From Actinobacteria bacterium OV320 (GTDB lineage Bacteria; Actinomycetota; Actinomycetes; Streptomycetales; Streptomycetaceae), in contig LJCX01000021.1 in assembly GCA_001298545.1 (NCBI GenBank), positions 62,001-126,000 on the forward strand: a stretch of DNA of 64,000 nt, in the 5' to 3' direction. Below, one piece after another: positions 8,468 through 18,370 of the stretch. Made by a program: the position numbers and the translations under genes. The notes under the pieces are model-generated. The model made no database searches and was not told where the DNA came from. It saw only the letters and a list, made by a program, of their open reading frames with translations. How positions within the stretch are numbered: position 1 is the first letter of the stretch; each line of letters opens with the position of its first letter.

Positions 8468-10747
8468 TCAGGGTGCGTCGAGACGGGCGAGGAGCTCGCG
8501 GGCCTCGGCGACCGGTCGCGGGTCGGCATGGACACCCAGGGAGACACAGCGCGCGAAGGCCGCGCGCGCCTCCGCCGGACGTCCGGCGGACAGCAGCGCG
8601 TTGCCGAGGTGGACCAGCTGGCGGCTCTCCAGGGCGGTGTTGCCGCTCGCCCGGCAGATCGCGACGGCGGTGGTCAGTTGGTCCACCGCCTCCGGCCAGC
8701 GCTCCAGCACGCCGAAGCTGCTGCCCAGGCCCGCGTGCAGTCCGACCCGGGTGATGTCGGCGATATGCGGTTCCAGCCGGTCGCTGACCTGCTCCAGAAA
8801 GGCGAGCGTGTCCCGGTAGAACGCGTGCGCCTTCTCGGTCAGCCCCTGTTTCGCCAGGACGATGGCACGCCCGTGCCGGGCCTGGAGGCCGCCGTGCAGG
8901 TCACCGACGGTTTCGAACAGGTGGGCGGCGCGCTGCATGTGGTCCGCGGCGGGACCGAGGTCGTCGATCTGCTGAAGGGCCCAGCCCTGGTACATGTGGG
9001 CCCAGGCCTGCTGGCCCGCGTCGCCCGCCCGTTCCGCGGCGGCGAGGGCCTCGGCGGAGCGCAGCAGACTGTCCTGGTGGCGGCGCTCGCACACGAGGAG
9101 CGCCCAGGCGTGGTAGTTGAGCTGGGTGGCTTCCAGGGTCGGATCGCCCAGGGCCCGCGCGCAGCGGGCGGCCGTGCCGAAGACCTCGGGCCAGTGTCCC
9201 CAGAAGATCCACTGGTCGGAGAACCAGTGCAGGGCCTCGGCCACCTCCACCACGGTCGCGTGCTCACCGGCGGCCTCGGCCGCGCGCAGAGCGGCCAGCC
9301 AGCTGTCGCCCTCCGCCTGGAGCCAGGCGCGGGCCCGGCCCGCGGTCGACAGGTCGACCGTTCCCCGCCAGGCGGGTGGCGGAGCGCCGTGGCCCGGCTC
9401 GAACCAGCGGCCCGCGACGACCGCGGTCTCCAGCAGCCAGCGGAAGAGCCCCGTGCGCGCCCGGTCCACCTCCCGCCCGCTCTCCTCGGCCTCCAGACGG
9501 GTGCCGGCGTACAGCCGCAGCAGGTCGTGCAGGCGGTAGCGGTCCCCGTCCGTTCCCAGCAGCCCGGCCTCGACCAGCTCCTCCAAAGTGTCCTCGGTGT
9601 CGAACACCGGCGAATGCGTGAGCCGGGCGGCGCCCGGTGCCGCCGTGTCCTGGCCGGGGACCAGGGCGAGCCGCCGGAACAGCCGGGCGGCCGCGGGAGT
9701 CAGCTGGCGGTAGGACAGGTCGAAGGCGGCGGCCACCCGTACGTCCCCGGCGGCCAGCGCGTCCAGCCGCCGCTCCTCGACGGCGAGACGGTCCGCCAGC
9801 CGGCGAACGCTCCAACCGGTGCGGGTGGCCAGCCAGTTGCCCGCCACCCGCAGAGCGAGCGGCAGGTGTCCGCAGCGCTCGGCGACCGCACGCAGGGCGG
9901 CCGGATCGGCGTCCGCCCGATCGGCTCCCACGAGGGAGGTCAAAAGCTCGGCGGCCGCCCCGGGGTCCAGTTCACCGAGCGGCAGCCGGTGCACACTGTC
10001 GAGCCCGGTCAGCATGCGACGGCTCGTCACCACCACCATGCCCGCCCCCGCGGCCGGCAGCAGCGGACGCACCTGTCCCTCGTCGCGCGCGTTGTCCAGG
10101 ACCAGCAGACAGCGCCGCTCCGCCAACAGCTGCCGGTACAGCTCGGGGTGGCCCTGCGGCCCGGCCTGCGCGAGGTCTCGGTCGGAGACCTGAAGGGCCT
10201 TCAGCACCCGCAGCACCAGTTCGGCGGGACCGGGCGGATCGTCGTCCGTGCCACGCAGGTCCAGGACCAACTGCCCGTCGGGAAAACGGTCGGCGAGACG
10301 GCGAGCCGCGTGCAGCGCCAGCGTCGTCTTGCCCGTGCCCGGCGGGCCGGACACCGCCACCACCACCGGCTGGGCGACGGCTTCGCGCTCCGCGAGCGCC
10401 GCCAGCCGCGCCAGTTCCCCTTCCCGGCCGACGAAGTCGTCGACGCCGCGCGGGAACGCCCGCACCCCCACCGGGCGGTAGCCTCCGTCGCGCCCGGCCC
10501 GCGCGGCCGTGAGCAGCCGCTCGCGAGGCGCCTCGGCCAGGCCCAGACCGTCCGCGAGCGCGGCGACCGTCCGCCGCTGCGGAGCCGCCCGCCGCCCGCG
10601 CTCCAGGTCCCCGATGCCCCGCACGCTCACGCCCGACGCCTCGGCCAGTCCCTCGATGGTCTGCGACGCGGCCAGCCGAAACTCCCGCAGCAGCGCTCCG
10701 AACGCCGCCTGCTCCCCGCTCAACCCCGCCCCTTCGTACCCGTCCAC
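8468..10747 (-). CDS. XRE HTH - NB-ARC ATPase - TPR regulator (STAND type)
   Basis: Protein of 759 residues. A Xre-type helix-turn-helix is at about 14-70 (SQTIEGLAEASGVSVRGIGD, then LERGRR). The NB-ARC ATPase follows, with P-loop GPPGTGKTT at 134-142, Walker B CLLVLDNARDE and the downstream LPLALRVAGNWLA region. The last ~300 residues are Ala/Leu-rich helical repeats of TPR type. The architecture is that of AfsR-like regulators but with Xre instead of a SARP DNA-binding domain. Such signal-transduction ATPases are expected to switch on ligand binding to the repeats and ATP exchange. Start is GTG 10747. The 287-bp divergent region to the SWIM gene should hold both promoters. Confidence 0.88.
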   Translation of the reverse strand: MDGYEGAGLSGEQAAFGALLREFRLAASQTIEGLAEASGVSVRGIGDLERGRRAAPQRRTVAALADGLGLAEAPRERLLTAARAGRDGGYRPVGVRAFPRGVDDFVGREGELARLAALAEREAVAQPVVVAVSGPPGTGKTTLALHAARRLADRFPDGQLVLDLRGTDDDPPGPAELVLRVLKALQVSDRDLAQAGPQGHPELYRQLLAERRCLLVLDNARDEGQVRPLLPAAGAGMVVVTSRRMLTGLDSVHRLPLGELDPGAAAELLTSLVGADRADADPAALRAVAERCGHLPLALRVAGNWLATRTGWSVRRLADRLAVEERRLDALAAGDVRVAAAFDLSYRQLTPAAARLFRRLALVPGQDTAAPGAARLTHSPVFDTEDTLEELVEAGLLGTDGDRYRLHDLLRLYAGTRLEAEESGREVDRARTGLFRWLLETAVVAGRWFEPGHGAPPPAWRGTVDLSTAGRARAWLQAEGDSWLAALRAAEAAGEHATVVEVAEALHWFSDQWIFWGHWPEVFGTAARCARALGDPTLEATQLNYHAWALLVCERRHQDSLLRSAEALAAAERAGDAGQQAWAHMYQGWALQQIDDLGPAADHMQRAAHLFETVGDLHGGLQARHGRAIVLAKQGLTEKAHAFYRDTLAFLEQVSDRLEPHIADITRVGLHAGLGSSFGVLERWPEAVDQLTTAVAICRASGNTALESRQLVHLGNALLSAGRPAEARAAFARCVSLGVHADPRPVAEARELLARLDAP

Positions 10748-11034
10748 ACCGACATGCCCCCGCCGTCGCCCCCGGGCATGATCATCGGAATTCTAGAAGA
10801 GCCGAGCCGCCCGGGCCCGCGCCGACCGGCATACGGACGGGCGTCCCGCCGCGGTCACCGACGCCGTCCTGCCCTGGCCACGCACGGCGTCGATCCCGCC
10901 CGTCCGCCGACGCGGACGGCGTTGTCAGTGGTCGCCGGTAAGTTCGTTGGTGTCGCACCGAATCCGGCGCGACAACCCCCCTGTGCTGCGCCGATTCGGC
11001 GTGCGGAGCCCTGTGCCGCAAAGGAGCTGGTGCG

Positions 11035-12969
11035 TTGTCCGACTGGGAGAGTTCGAGTACGGCCCGGGTGGTGCCACCCGCACGGCCCCGCAAGCTCGCC
11101 AAGGTCCCCTTCGTCGAACTGGCCGACGGGCGCCTCCAGGGCGTCGTCTCCAGCGGCTCGGACATCGAGCGGGTGTACGTCTCGTCGGTGGCCGCCGGCA
11201 CGTACGCCTTCGCGTGCAGCACCAACAACAACCGTCCCTGCGGCGGCGCGCGGGGCTCGTTCTGCAACCACATCCGTGCGCTGGTCACCGAGGCCGTCCT
11301 CCAGTACGGCGCCGACCGCGTCGCCCGCTACCTGCGCGTCGAACCCACGGGCGCGGAGCCCGACGCCGCCGCCCTCACCGCCGCGATGACCGGCACCCGC
11401 CCACCGCAGGCGGACGGCAAGTCGGCCGCCGCACCCGTCTTCAGCCGGTTCCTGCGCCACCTGGCCTACCTGGAGCTCCCACCGGTCACCACCCCGCTCC
11501 CGGAGCTCCAGTGGTTCCCGCCGACCCGGGCGACGGACGCCCCGCAGGCACTCCGCAGCGGGCGCGACACGGCCACGGGGGAGCACGCGGACCTGCTCAC
11601 CACACCCGTCGAGGGACTCGGCGAGGCCCTGGCGGCGGCCGACGCCTTCGACCGGACCTTGGTCGCCGGCCTGCTGCGCCCCCGGCCCGAACAGGTGGAC
11701 GACCTCACCGTGCTCGCCCGCGCCGTCTCCGGCAGCCCACTGGCCGCCCGGGTCGCCGAGGCCGCCGGGAAGGCCGCGGCCGGAGCCGCGAGCGAGGACC
11801 ACTTCGTCACCCTCGCCGCCGCCCGCACCGCCCTGTTCGGCGCCGTGCACGACGCGCTCACGGTCGGCGTCGACGAGGTGACCGGCCGCACGCGAGAGGA
11901 GCGGACCACCGAAGCCCCCGCCGCACGGCCGACGGTGAACCTGCTGGCGGCCGCCCGCACCTGGCTGTCGGACCTCGCGCGCACCGGCTGGCAGGGCATC
12001 GACCACGAACTGGCCGGCGGAGCCGCACCCATCGTCTCCGCGATGCTGCCCGACCCCGAACTGCGCCGCCTGGCCACCCTGCTCGACGGATTCGCCACCG
12101 AACTCGCCGCCTCCTGCCCCGGATCGGCCCTGGACAGGATCCCCGCGCGCCGCTGGGGCGACCTGTGGTCCCGCGCCCTGCTGCTGACCATGCCCGGCGC
12201 CGCCGACCGGCCCGCCGTCACGGCCGCCACCGGCCGACTGCTGCCGCTCGGCCTCGACCTGCACGAACACGCCACCGCCGCGCAGGCCCAGGTCCACGCG
12301 GTGTTCGCCCCCGCCGACGGCACCGCGCCACGCCTGGTCCGTGCGAGCGTCTCGGTGCCCAAGCCGGACACCGTCGTCGCGGCGGGCGTATGGCAGCTGC
12401 TGCGGCCCCACCTGTCGCTGCTCACCGCCCTCGGCGAAGGCCGGGCGATGGACCTCGACGCCATGCCCCTCACCGACGAGGGCGACCTCATCTGGGACGA
12501 CACGCGGGCCCGCGCGGGCGAACCCGCCGACGCCCTCGCCACCGCACGGGTCGTCCTGCCGACGGCCACCGCCCTGCCCACCGCACCCCTGGACCGCCAC
12601 CCCGCGCGCATCGCCGAGCCGGTGTTCCTGGAGGGCTACGACAGCGGCCTGGACGGCGACACGCTCACCTTCACGGTCGCCGGACACGCGCTCCCCGTCG
12701 ACACCGACCGCATCCCGACCGCGAGCCCGCTCACGCCCGAGGCCGTCGCGGCCTCCCGCGCCTGCGTCGGTCTGCTGCGCTGGGACGGCGGCGGCTTCCG
12801 CCTCCAGCCCCTCGCCGTGGAGACCACGGTGCGCAAGAAGGCCGTCGCCCTCCATGCGGGAGCGTGGGCCGGCGGCACCACCGACAAAGCCGGCGTCCGG
12901 GCCGAGAAGGCCGCCACCGACGCCGTGACCGTCCTGCGCGAGCGAGCGGGAAGGCTGCTGCGGAAATGA
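11035..12969 (+). CDS. SWIM zinc-finger protein (YehQ-like), first gene of MoxR/VWA operon
   Basis: Protein of 644 residues. Residues ~57-80 carry a SWIM-type metal site with spacing C-x7-C-x7-CxH, ending FCNHI, a variant of the usual CxCxnCxH. The rest is largely Ala/Leu-rich helical without a recognised enzyme motif. TTG 11035 is chosen as start because AAGGAG lies nine bases upstream and no in-frame ATG is near. The stop overlaps the next start in an ATGA, so translation is coupled. The four-gene order matches the families of E. coli yehQ, yehP, yehL and yehM. SWIM fingers usually bind nucleic acid or protein; the role here is unknown. Confidence 0.85.
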   Translation: MSDWESSSTARVVPPARPRKLAKVPFVELADGRLQGVVSSGSDIERVYVSSVAAGTYAFACSTNNNRPCGGARGSFCNHIRALVTEAVLQYGADRVARYLRVEPTGAEPDAAALTAAMTGTRPPQADGKSAAAPVFSRFLRHLAYLELPPVTTPLPELQWFPPTRATDAPQALRSGRDTATGEHADLLTTPVEGLGEALAAADAFDRTLVAGLLRPRPEQVDDLTVLARAVSGSPLAARVAEAAGKAAAGAASEDHFVTLAAARTALFGAVHDALTVGVDEVTGRTREERTTEAPAARPTVNLLAAARTWLSDLARTGWQGIDHELAGGAAPIVSAMLPDPELRRLATLLDGFATELAASCPGSALDRIPARRWGDLWSRALLLTMPGAADRPAVTAATGRLLPLGLDLHEHATAAQAQVHAVFAPADGTAPRLVRASVSVPKPDTVVAAGVWQLLRPHLSLLTALGEGRAMDLDAMPLTDEGDLIWDDTRARAGEPADALATARVVLPTATALPTAPLDRHPARIAEPVFLEGYDSGLDGDTLTFTVAGHALPVDTDRIPTASPLTPEAVAASRACVGLLRWDGGGFRLQPLAVETTVRKKAVALHAGAWAGGTTDKAGVRAEKAATDAVTVLRERAGRLLRK

Positions 12970-14384
12970 GCGACCCCATGCCGGAAGCCGTGCCCGACGA
13001 CAACCGTCGCCAGGTCCTCTACTGGCGGCTGCTGGCCCGCCTCTTCGACCCCGAGGAGCAGGCCGGTCTGGAATCGGCGAGCCTCGCCGTCGTGGAGGAC
13101 ATCGGGCTGCCGCCCGCGCTGCTGGACCCGCAGACCTCCGTCGACTCGATCGTCCAGCGCCACCCCGAACTGGCCGCGGAGTTCGACGGGTTGATGGCCC
13201 CCGAAGCCGAAGCCGAAGCCGAAGCCGACCCGGCCGTCGACATCGACCCGGCCCCCGTCACCGAGGCTACGGCCGACGAGGACGCGCGTGACCGTGCGGC
13301 GGAGGTGCGGCGCGCGGCCCTCGTGTCCAAGGTGCTGCTGAACGTGTTCTCCACCGGCTCGGGAGCCGTCAGCGCCGGACAGCTGTCCCGCTGGCAGAGC
13401 GACGCCGGCTGGCTGGAGCGCGCCCTCGGCAGCCGGCCGGGGGAGTTGCGCGGCGGTCGCGGCACGACAGCCGACACCGGCGGGCTCGTCCCCGGTCTCG
13501 GCCCGGAGCTCGGCGCCATCGAAGCGGATCTCGTCCGGCGCATGCAACTGCGTGAGGTGCTCGCCGACCCCGCGCTCGCCGCGCGGCTCACCCCGAGCAT
13601 GTCGCTGATCGAGCAGTTGCTGCGCGACAAGAGCAACCTCTCCGGGGTCGCCCTCGCCAACGCCAAGTCGCTGATCCGCCGCTTCGTCGACGAGGTCGCC
13701 GAAGTGCTGCGCACCCAGGTGGAGAAGACCACGGTCGGCGCGCTCGACCGCTCGGTCCCGCCCAAGCGGGTGTACCGCAATCTCGACCTCGACCGCACGA
13801 TCTGGAAGAACCTCACCAACTACAGCCCCGAAGAGGAACGCCTCTACGTCGACCGCCTCTACTACCGCCACACCGCCCGCAGGACGACCCCGCAGCGGCT
13901 CGTCGTGGTCGTGGACCAGTCGGGCTCGATGGTCGACTCCATGGTCAACTGCACCATCCTGGCATCGATCTTCGCCGGACTGCCCAAGGTCGACGTGCAC
14001 CTCATCGCGTACGACACCCGCGCCATCGACCTCACCCCCTGGGTGAACGAGCCGTTCGAGGTGCTGCTGCGGACCAAGCTGGGCGGCGGCAACGACGGCC
14101 CCGTGGCCATGGCCATGGCCAGGCCGAAGATCGCCGAGCCCAAGAACACCGTGCTGGTGTGGATCTCCGACTTCTACGAGTTCGACCGCTCGCAGCCGCT
14201 GTTCGAGGGCATCGAGGAAGTCCATCGCTCCGGCGTGAAGTTCATCCCCGTCGGCTCGGTGACCAGCTCCGGCCGGCAGGAGGTCAACCCCTGGTTCCGG
14301 GAGCGGTTCAAGACCCTCGGCACACCGGTGATCTCCGGCCACATCGACAAGCTCGTCCACGAACTCAAGACATTCCTCACCTGA
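12966..14384 (+). CDS. VWA-domain protein (YehP-like) partner of MoxR ATPase
   Basis: Protein of 472 residues. The C-terminal half is a von Willebrand A domain with an intact metal-adhesion site: DQSGSMVDSM holds the DxSxS motif, and further metal-site regions are AYDTRAIDLTPW and VWISDFYEF. The N-terminal half is acidic and helical, with a run of Glu-Ala repeats near residues 79-88. The VWA segment resembles E. coli YehP closely by eye. VWA proteins of this kind work with MoxR AAA+ ATPases as adaptors or chaperone-like complexes. The MoxR gene follows after 57 bases. Confidence 0.9.
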   Translation: MSDPMPEAVPDDNRRQVLYWRLLARLFDPEEQAGLESASLAVVEDIGLPPALLDPQTSVDSIVQRHPELAAEFDGLMAPEAEAEAEADPAVDIDPAPVTEATADEDARDRAAEVRRAALVSKVLLNVFSTGSGAVSAGQLSRWQSDAGWLERALGSRPGELRGGRGTTADTGGLVPGLGPELGAIEADLVRRMQLREVLADPALAARLTPSMSLIEQLLRDKSNLSGVALANAKSLIRRFVDEVAEVLRTQVEKTTVGALDRSVPPKRVYRNLDLDRTIWKNLTNYSPEEERLYVDRLYYRHTARRTTPQRLVVVVDQSGSMVDSMVNCTILASIFAGLPKVDVHLIAYDTRAIDLTPWVNEPFEVLLRTKLGGGNDGPVAMAMARPKIAEPKNTVLVWISDFYEFDRSQPLFEGIEEVHRSGVKFIPVGSVTSSGRQEVNPWFRERFKTLGTPVISGHIDKLVHELKTFLT

Positions 14385-14441
14385 CGTTCCTCACCTCACC
14401 CACCCGTCCCTCGACACACGTACCTCTTGGAAAGGCCCTCG

Positions 14442-15566
14442 ATGTCCGACCTGCTGCGCGCCCCCGCCGAGCTCAAGTACGCCGAGGAACTCGACTGGCT
14501 GGAGTCGATCGACGACAACCCCAAACCGTTCTCCTGGCGGCTGTCCCCGAAGATGGTCCGCCTGTTCGTCCTGGGCTCCGAGCGCGCCGACGGCCTCGAC
14601 CGGGAGATCGCCCCGAAGTGGTTCGGCGACCGCAGTTTCGTCGAGCGCTCCATCGTCACCCTCGCCTCGGACCGGGGCCTGCTCCTCATCGGAGACCCCG
14701 GTACCGGAAAGAGCTGGCTGGCCGAGCTGCTGTCCGCCGCGATCTCCCGCAACTCCACACTGGTCGTGCAGGGCACCGCGGGCACCACCGAGGACCACAT
14801 CAAGTACTCGTGGAACGTCTCGATGGTCATCGCCAAGGGCCAGTCACGCGAGTCGATGATCCCCTCGCCCATCATGACCGCGATGGAGACCGGCGCGATC
14901 GGCCGCTTCGAGGAGCTCACCCGCTCCACCAGCGACGTCCAGGACGCGCTGATCTCGATCCTCTCCGAGAAGTACATCTCGGTCCCGGAGCTGGGCAGTG
15001 ACCAGGACAGCGACAACATCGTGTTCGCCAAGCCCGGCTTCTCGGTCATCGCCACCGCCAACAGCCGGGACCGGGGCGTCAACGACCTCTCCTCGGCCCT
15101 CAAGCGCCGCTTCAACTTCGTGCGGATCCCGGTGGTGACGAACAAGAAGAGCGAGGCGGAGATCGTCCGGTTCCGCACCGAGGAACTGCTGCGCCGCCAC
15201 CGGATCGAACTCGACGTCCCGCCGACCCTGCTGGACGTGCTGCTGCGCAGCTTCGCCGACCTACGGGCCTCGTCTGCCGCCGCCGGCAGCGACGACGAGA
15301 AGCTGGAGTCCGCCCTGTCCACGGCCGAGCAGATCGGTGTCCTCGAGGACGCCATCCTGCACAGCAACTTCTTCGGCGAACGCGCCCTCACCGCCCACAC
15401 CCTCGCCTCCTCCCTCGTCGGTTCCCTGGCCCGGCGCGCACCGGAGGACCTCGCCATCCTCAACAAGTACCTGCACGGCGTCGTCGAACCGCGCAGCAAG
15501 GAGGAAGGGGGCTCCTGGCCGGAGTTCCTCGAAGGCGGCCGCGACGCGATCGCGACCCTGTCGTGA
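14442..15566 (+). CDS. MoxR-family AAA+ ATPase (YehL-like)
   Basis: Protein of 374 residues. The Walker A motif is GDPGTGKSW, the conserved MoxR loop TTEDHIKYSW follows, and the Walker B region is GRFEELTRSTSDVQDALISI. Sensor 1 appears as FSVIATANSRDRGVND and an Arg-finger region as SSALKRRFNFVRIP. The start at ATG 14442 has GGAAAGG seven bases upstream; the TTG at 14427 is rejected. It is expected to hydrolyse ATP as a hexamer and remodel a partner, with the VWA and SWIM proteins as likely co-factors. Its stop overlaps the DUF5682 start (GTGA). Confidence 0.93.
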   Translation: MSDLLRAPAELKYAEELDWLESIDDNPKPFSWRLSPKMVRLFVLGSERADGLDREIAPKWFGDRSFVERSIVTLASDRGLLLIGDPGTGKSWLAELLSAAISRNSTLVVQGTAGTTEDHIKYSWNVSMVIAKGQSRESMIPSPIMTAMETGAIGRFEELTRSTSDVQDALISILSEKYISVPELGSDQDSDNIVFAKPGFSVIATANSRDRGVNDLSSALKRRFNFVRIPVVTNKKSEAEIVRFRTEELLRRHRIELDVPPTLLDVLLRSFADLRASSAAAGSDDEKLESALSTAEQIGVLEDAILHSNFFGERALTAHTLASSLVGSLARRAPEDLAILNKYLHGVVEPRSKEEGGSWPEFLEGGRDAIATLS

Positions 15567-18370
15567 CCGCAACCCCCGAGGGCACGTTCACCGCCCTGCG
15601 CACCCAACTCCAGGACGCAGCCTCCACGTTCGCCGACGGTCCGGCGGCCCTTGAGGGCATCCTGCGGGGCATCGTCGACGACGTCGAACGCGCGGTGGGC
15701 GAACCCCTGGAGATCTTCCCCGTCTGCCACCACTCACCGGCCTCGGCCATCGCCATGGCCCGCCGGCTGCGCGAGAAGCAGCCGAGGACCATCTACCTCG
15801 AGCTCTGCGAGGACATGGCACCCCTCCTCACCGAGCTGCGCAACTGCCGTCTGCCGGTGGCCGTCCAGTCCTTCGCGAGCGAGATCGAGGGCTTCCCCGC
15901 CGACTGGGCGCCGCTCTCGGTGGTCGCCCCGGTCACCGAGGCCTCCGCCGAGTACCAGGCCATCGCCTACGCGCTCGACACCCCGGGCGTCGAACTCGTC
16001 CTCGTCGACCGCTCCTCGGACCATGTCTTCCAGTGGGAGACCGGACCCGACGGCGAGGGCGAGGGCGAGGGCGATCCCGACGCGCCGGAGGCGGCCGAGC
16101 AGACCGCCCTGCACGGCGACGCCGTCGGCGTGGAGATCGGCGACCTGCGCCCGCGCTTCGCCGAACTGGAGGAGCACCTGCTCCGCCACGGCCGGGTACG
16201 GCACTGGTCGGAGTGGTGGCACCAGTACGTCGAACTGCCCCTCGGCGACAGCGACCACGACACCTACCGCCAGGTGATGCTGCTCATCGGCAGCCTCTTC
16301 CGGCGCCTCGCCCCCGGCGACCCCCGCAAGGTACGGGTGGACGAGGACCGCGAGCGGTACATGTGGACGCGGATGCGCGAGCACCTCGCGGCCACCGGCA
16401 CCGACCCGGCCGACTGCCTCTACGTCTGCGGCGCCTTCCACGCGGCCAGCCGGGTCGCGGAGTTCGGCGTGCACGGCAGCGACACCTTCACCGTCAGCCC
16501 GCCGAGCGGCACGAAGTGGCGGCACGGTCTGATCCCGTCCAGCCACGGCGCGATCGAAGCGCAGTTCGGACTTGCCGCGGGCTCGGTGTCCATCGCCGCG
16601 ACGGAATGGGCGAAGAACGTCAGGCGCACCGGCGTCCGGCCGTTCCGGCTGGAGGGCCAGGCGGGCACCAGGAAGAGCACGAGGCCGAGGAAGGCCCTCG
16701 CCCCCGCGGCCCGCGCGTCGGCCGGCCCGGCCGCCGACCGGCTCACGGGTTTCCTCCAGCGGCCGCCCGCCCTCGACGCCCTCGACGAGGCCGAACTGCT
16801 CGGCTGGTCCGTGGAGATCGTGCGCGCCGCGCGTCGCAACGGCTACCTCGCCTCCACCGCCGACGCCATCGCCGTCTTCGAGACGTCGATCCTGCTGGCC
16901 GGGATGCGCGACCGCGCCAAGCCGACGCCGTACGACTTCCAGGACGCGGCCGTCACCTGTATCGAGAAGGACGCCGTACCGGGCCGGCGGGACGTGGGCT
17001 GGCTGGTCGAGATCATGATGGGCGGCGACCGCGTCGGCCAGGTCGGCTACGACGCGCTGCCGCCGCTGGCCCGTGACGTGCACGACCGGCTCGCACCGCT
17101 GGACCTGAAGCTCCAGCAGCGCGGAGTGCAGCGCGCGCTGCTGGACATCGCCTCGCGGCCGGAACTGGCGCGCTGCTCCGACCTGCTGTGGATGCTGCGC
17201 CGGCTGCTGCCGCAGGGCGCGGCCCGGCCCATCATGGGTGAACGCCGGCTCGGCGAACACCCCATCCAGGAGTCCTGGGACCTGGCCCTGGGCACCCACC
17301 AGCGCGCCCTCATCGAGCTGGGCTACGAGGGCGTCAGCATCGAGCAGGTTCTCGAACAGCGGCTGCGGCGGGCCGCGTACGCCCCCCGGGCGACGGCGGC
17401 GCAGGTCCTGGAGGCCGTCGAGGACGCCACGCTCTACCTGCGCAGCCGCCGTCTCGCCGACGAGCTCGGCACCCGGGCCCTGGAGGTCCTGGCGAGCGAG
17501 CGCAGCGTCGACGGCGCGCCGGAGGTGCTGCGCCGTGTGCGCCGGCTGCTGGCCCACTACCGGACCGCCGAGCCGGTGCTCCCGCCCTGGATCGAGTCCT
17601 TCGTCAAGACGGGCTACGCGCACTACTGCACCCTGCTGCCGACGGCGTTCACCGACGACGACGCGACCGTCCGCCAGGTCGCGGCGATGCTGGGCTTCCT
17701 GTTCGGGATGGAGGGCCTGGCGCTGTCCCTGGGCTGCGACCGCACCCAGCTCGAACTCGCCCTCGCCCAGTCCCACCCGACCGAACCGTCCCGCACCGCT
17801 CTGCTGTGGGCGGCCCAGACCCACCTGGGCACCCTGCCGAGGACGGTCCTGCGGGAGCGCTGCGCGGAGCTGCTCGGCAACCCGCTGGTGGTGCCCGCCT
17901 ACCCGCGCTACCTCAGCGGGTTCGTGCACGCCCTGGAACCGGTGCCGGGCCTGGCCGACTTCGTCGTCGAGGCCGTGTCGAACGCGTTCGCCCGGCTCCC
18001 GGACTCGGTGCTGCTGCCCTGGCTGCCGAGCCTCATCGGCACCCTGCGGGCCGGTGGCGCCGAACATGCGCCGCTGCTGATCCGTGAGGCGGGCCGGCTC
18101 TTCCCCGCCCGGCTCACCGAGCTGGACACCTGGGTACCGCCGTGGCGCCTCCCGCAGGGACCGCCACGTCTGCCGGTGGAGTCGGCGGCGAGCACCGCGG
18201 GCGGCCTGCCGCTCCTCGCCGCGCAACCGGCGACCTGCGACGCGCTGGCGGCCCTGCTGGGCTGCGACGGGACATGGGAGAGCCCCGATGCCGGGTCGTC
18301 CGGAGCGGCCCTGCTCGCCCGGTATCCGCAGACCGCGCGGGCGTTGGAGGCGCTGCGGGCTGTCAGCTGA
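15563..18370 (+). CDS. DUF5682-family protein (YehM-like), last gene of MoxR/VWA operon
   Basis: Protein of 935 residues starting at GTG 15563 inside the MoxR stop. The N-terminal ~300 residues have conserved-looking polar motifs (FPVCHHSPASA, YLELCEDMAPLL, LVLVDRSSDHVF) and CGAFHAASR further on, and may form an enzyme fold of the TraB/ChaN type (inference from motif style only). The remaining ~600 residues are mostly helical, with a long middle and C-terminal region rich in Leu/Ala. An acidic Gly/Glu insert (about 163-175) follows the third motif. The gene ends in an 8-bp tail-to-tail overlap with the LRV gene. Function is unknown in all members I know of. Confidence 0.85.
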   Translation: MTATPEGTFTALRTQLQDAASTFADGPAALEGILRGIVDDVERAVGEPLEIFPVCHHSPASAIAMARRLREKQPRTIYLELCEDMAPLLTELRNCRLPVAVQSFASEIEGFPADWAPLSVVAPVTEASAEYQAIAYALDTPGVELVLVDRSSDHVFQWETGPDGEGEGEGDPDAPEAAEQTALHGDAVGVEIGDLRPRFAELEEHLLRHGRVRHWSEWWHQYVELPLGDSDHDTYRQVMLLIGSLFRRLAPGDPRKVRVDEDRERYMWTRMREHLAATGTDPADCLYVCGAFHAASRVAEFGVHGSDTFTVSPPSGTKWRHGLIPSSHGAIEAQFGLAAGSVSIAATEWAKNVRRTGVRPFRLEGQAGTRKSTRPRKALAPAARASAGPAADRLTGFLQRPPALDALDEAELLGWSVEIVRAARRNGYLASTADAIAVFETSILLAGMRDRAKPTPYDFQDAAVTCIEKDAVPGRRDVGWLVEIMMGGDRVGQVGYDALPPLARDVHDRLAPLDLKLQQRGVQRALLDIASRPELARCSDLLWMLRRLLPQGAARPIMGERRLGEHPIQESWDLALGTHQRALIELGYEGVSIEQVLEQRLRRAAYAPRATAAQVLEAVEDATLYLRSRRLADELGTRALEVLASERSVDGAPEVLRRVRRLLAHYRTAEPVLPPWIESFVKTGYAHYCTLLPTAFTDDDATVRQVAAMLGFLFGMEGLALSLGCDRTQLELALAQSHPTEPSRTALLWAAQTHLGTLPRTVLRERCAELLGNPLVVPAYPRYLSGFVHALEPVPGLADFVVEAVSNAFARLPDSVLLPWLPSLIGTLRAGGAEHAPLLIREAGRLFPARLTELDTWVPPWRLPQGPPRLPVESAASTAGGLPLLAAQPATCDALAALLGCDGTWESPDAGSSGAALLARYPQTARALEALRAVS

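Noticed and set aside
8528..11389. 953-codon plus-strand open frame
   Set aside because: It is antisense to the NB-ARC/TPR gene and continues out of frame into the SWIM gene.
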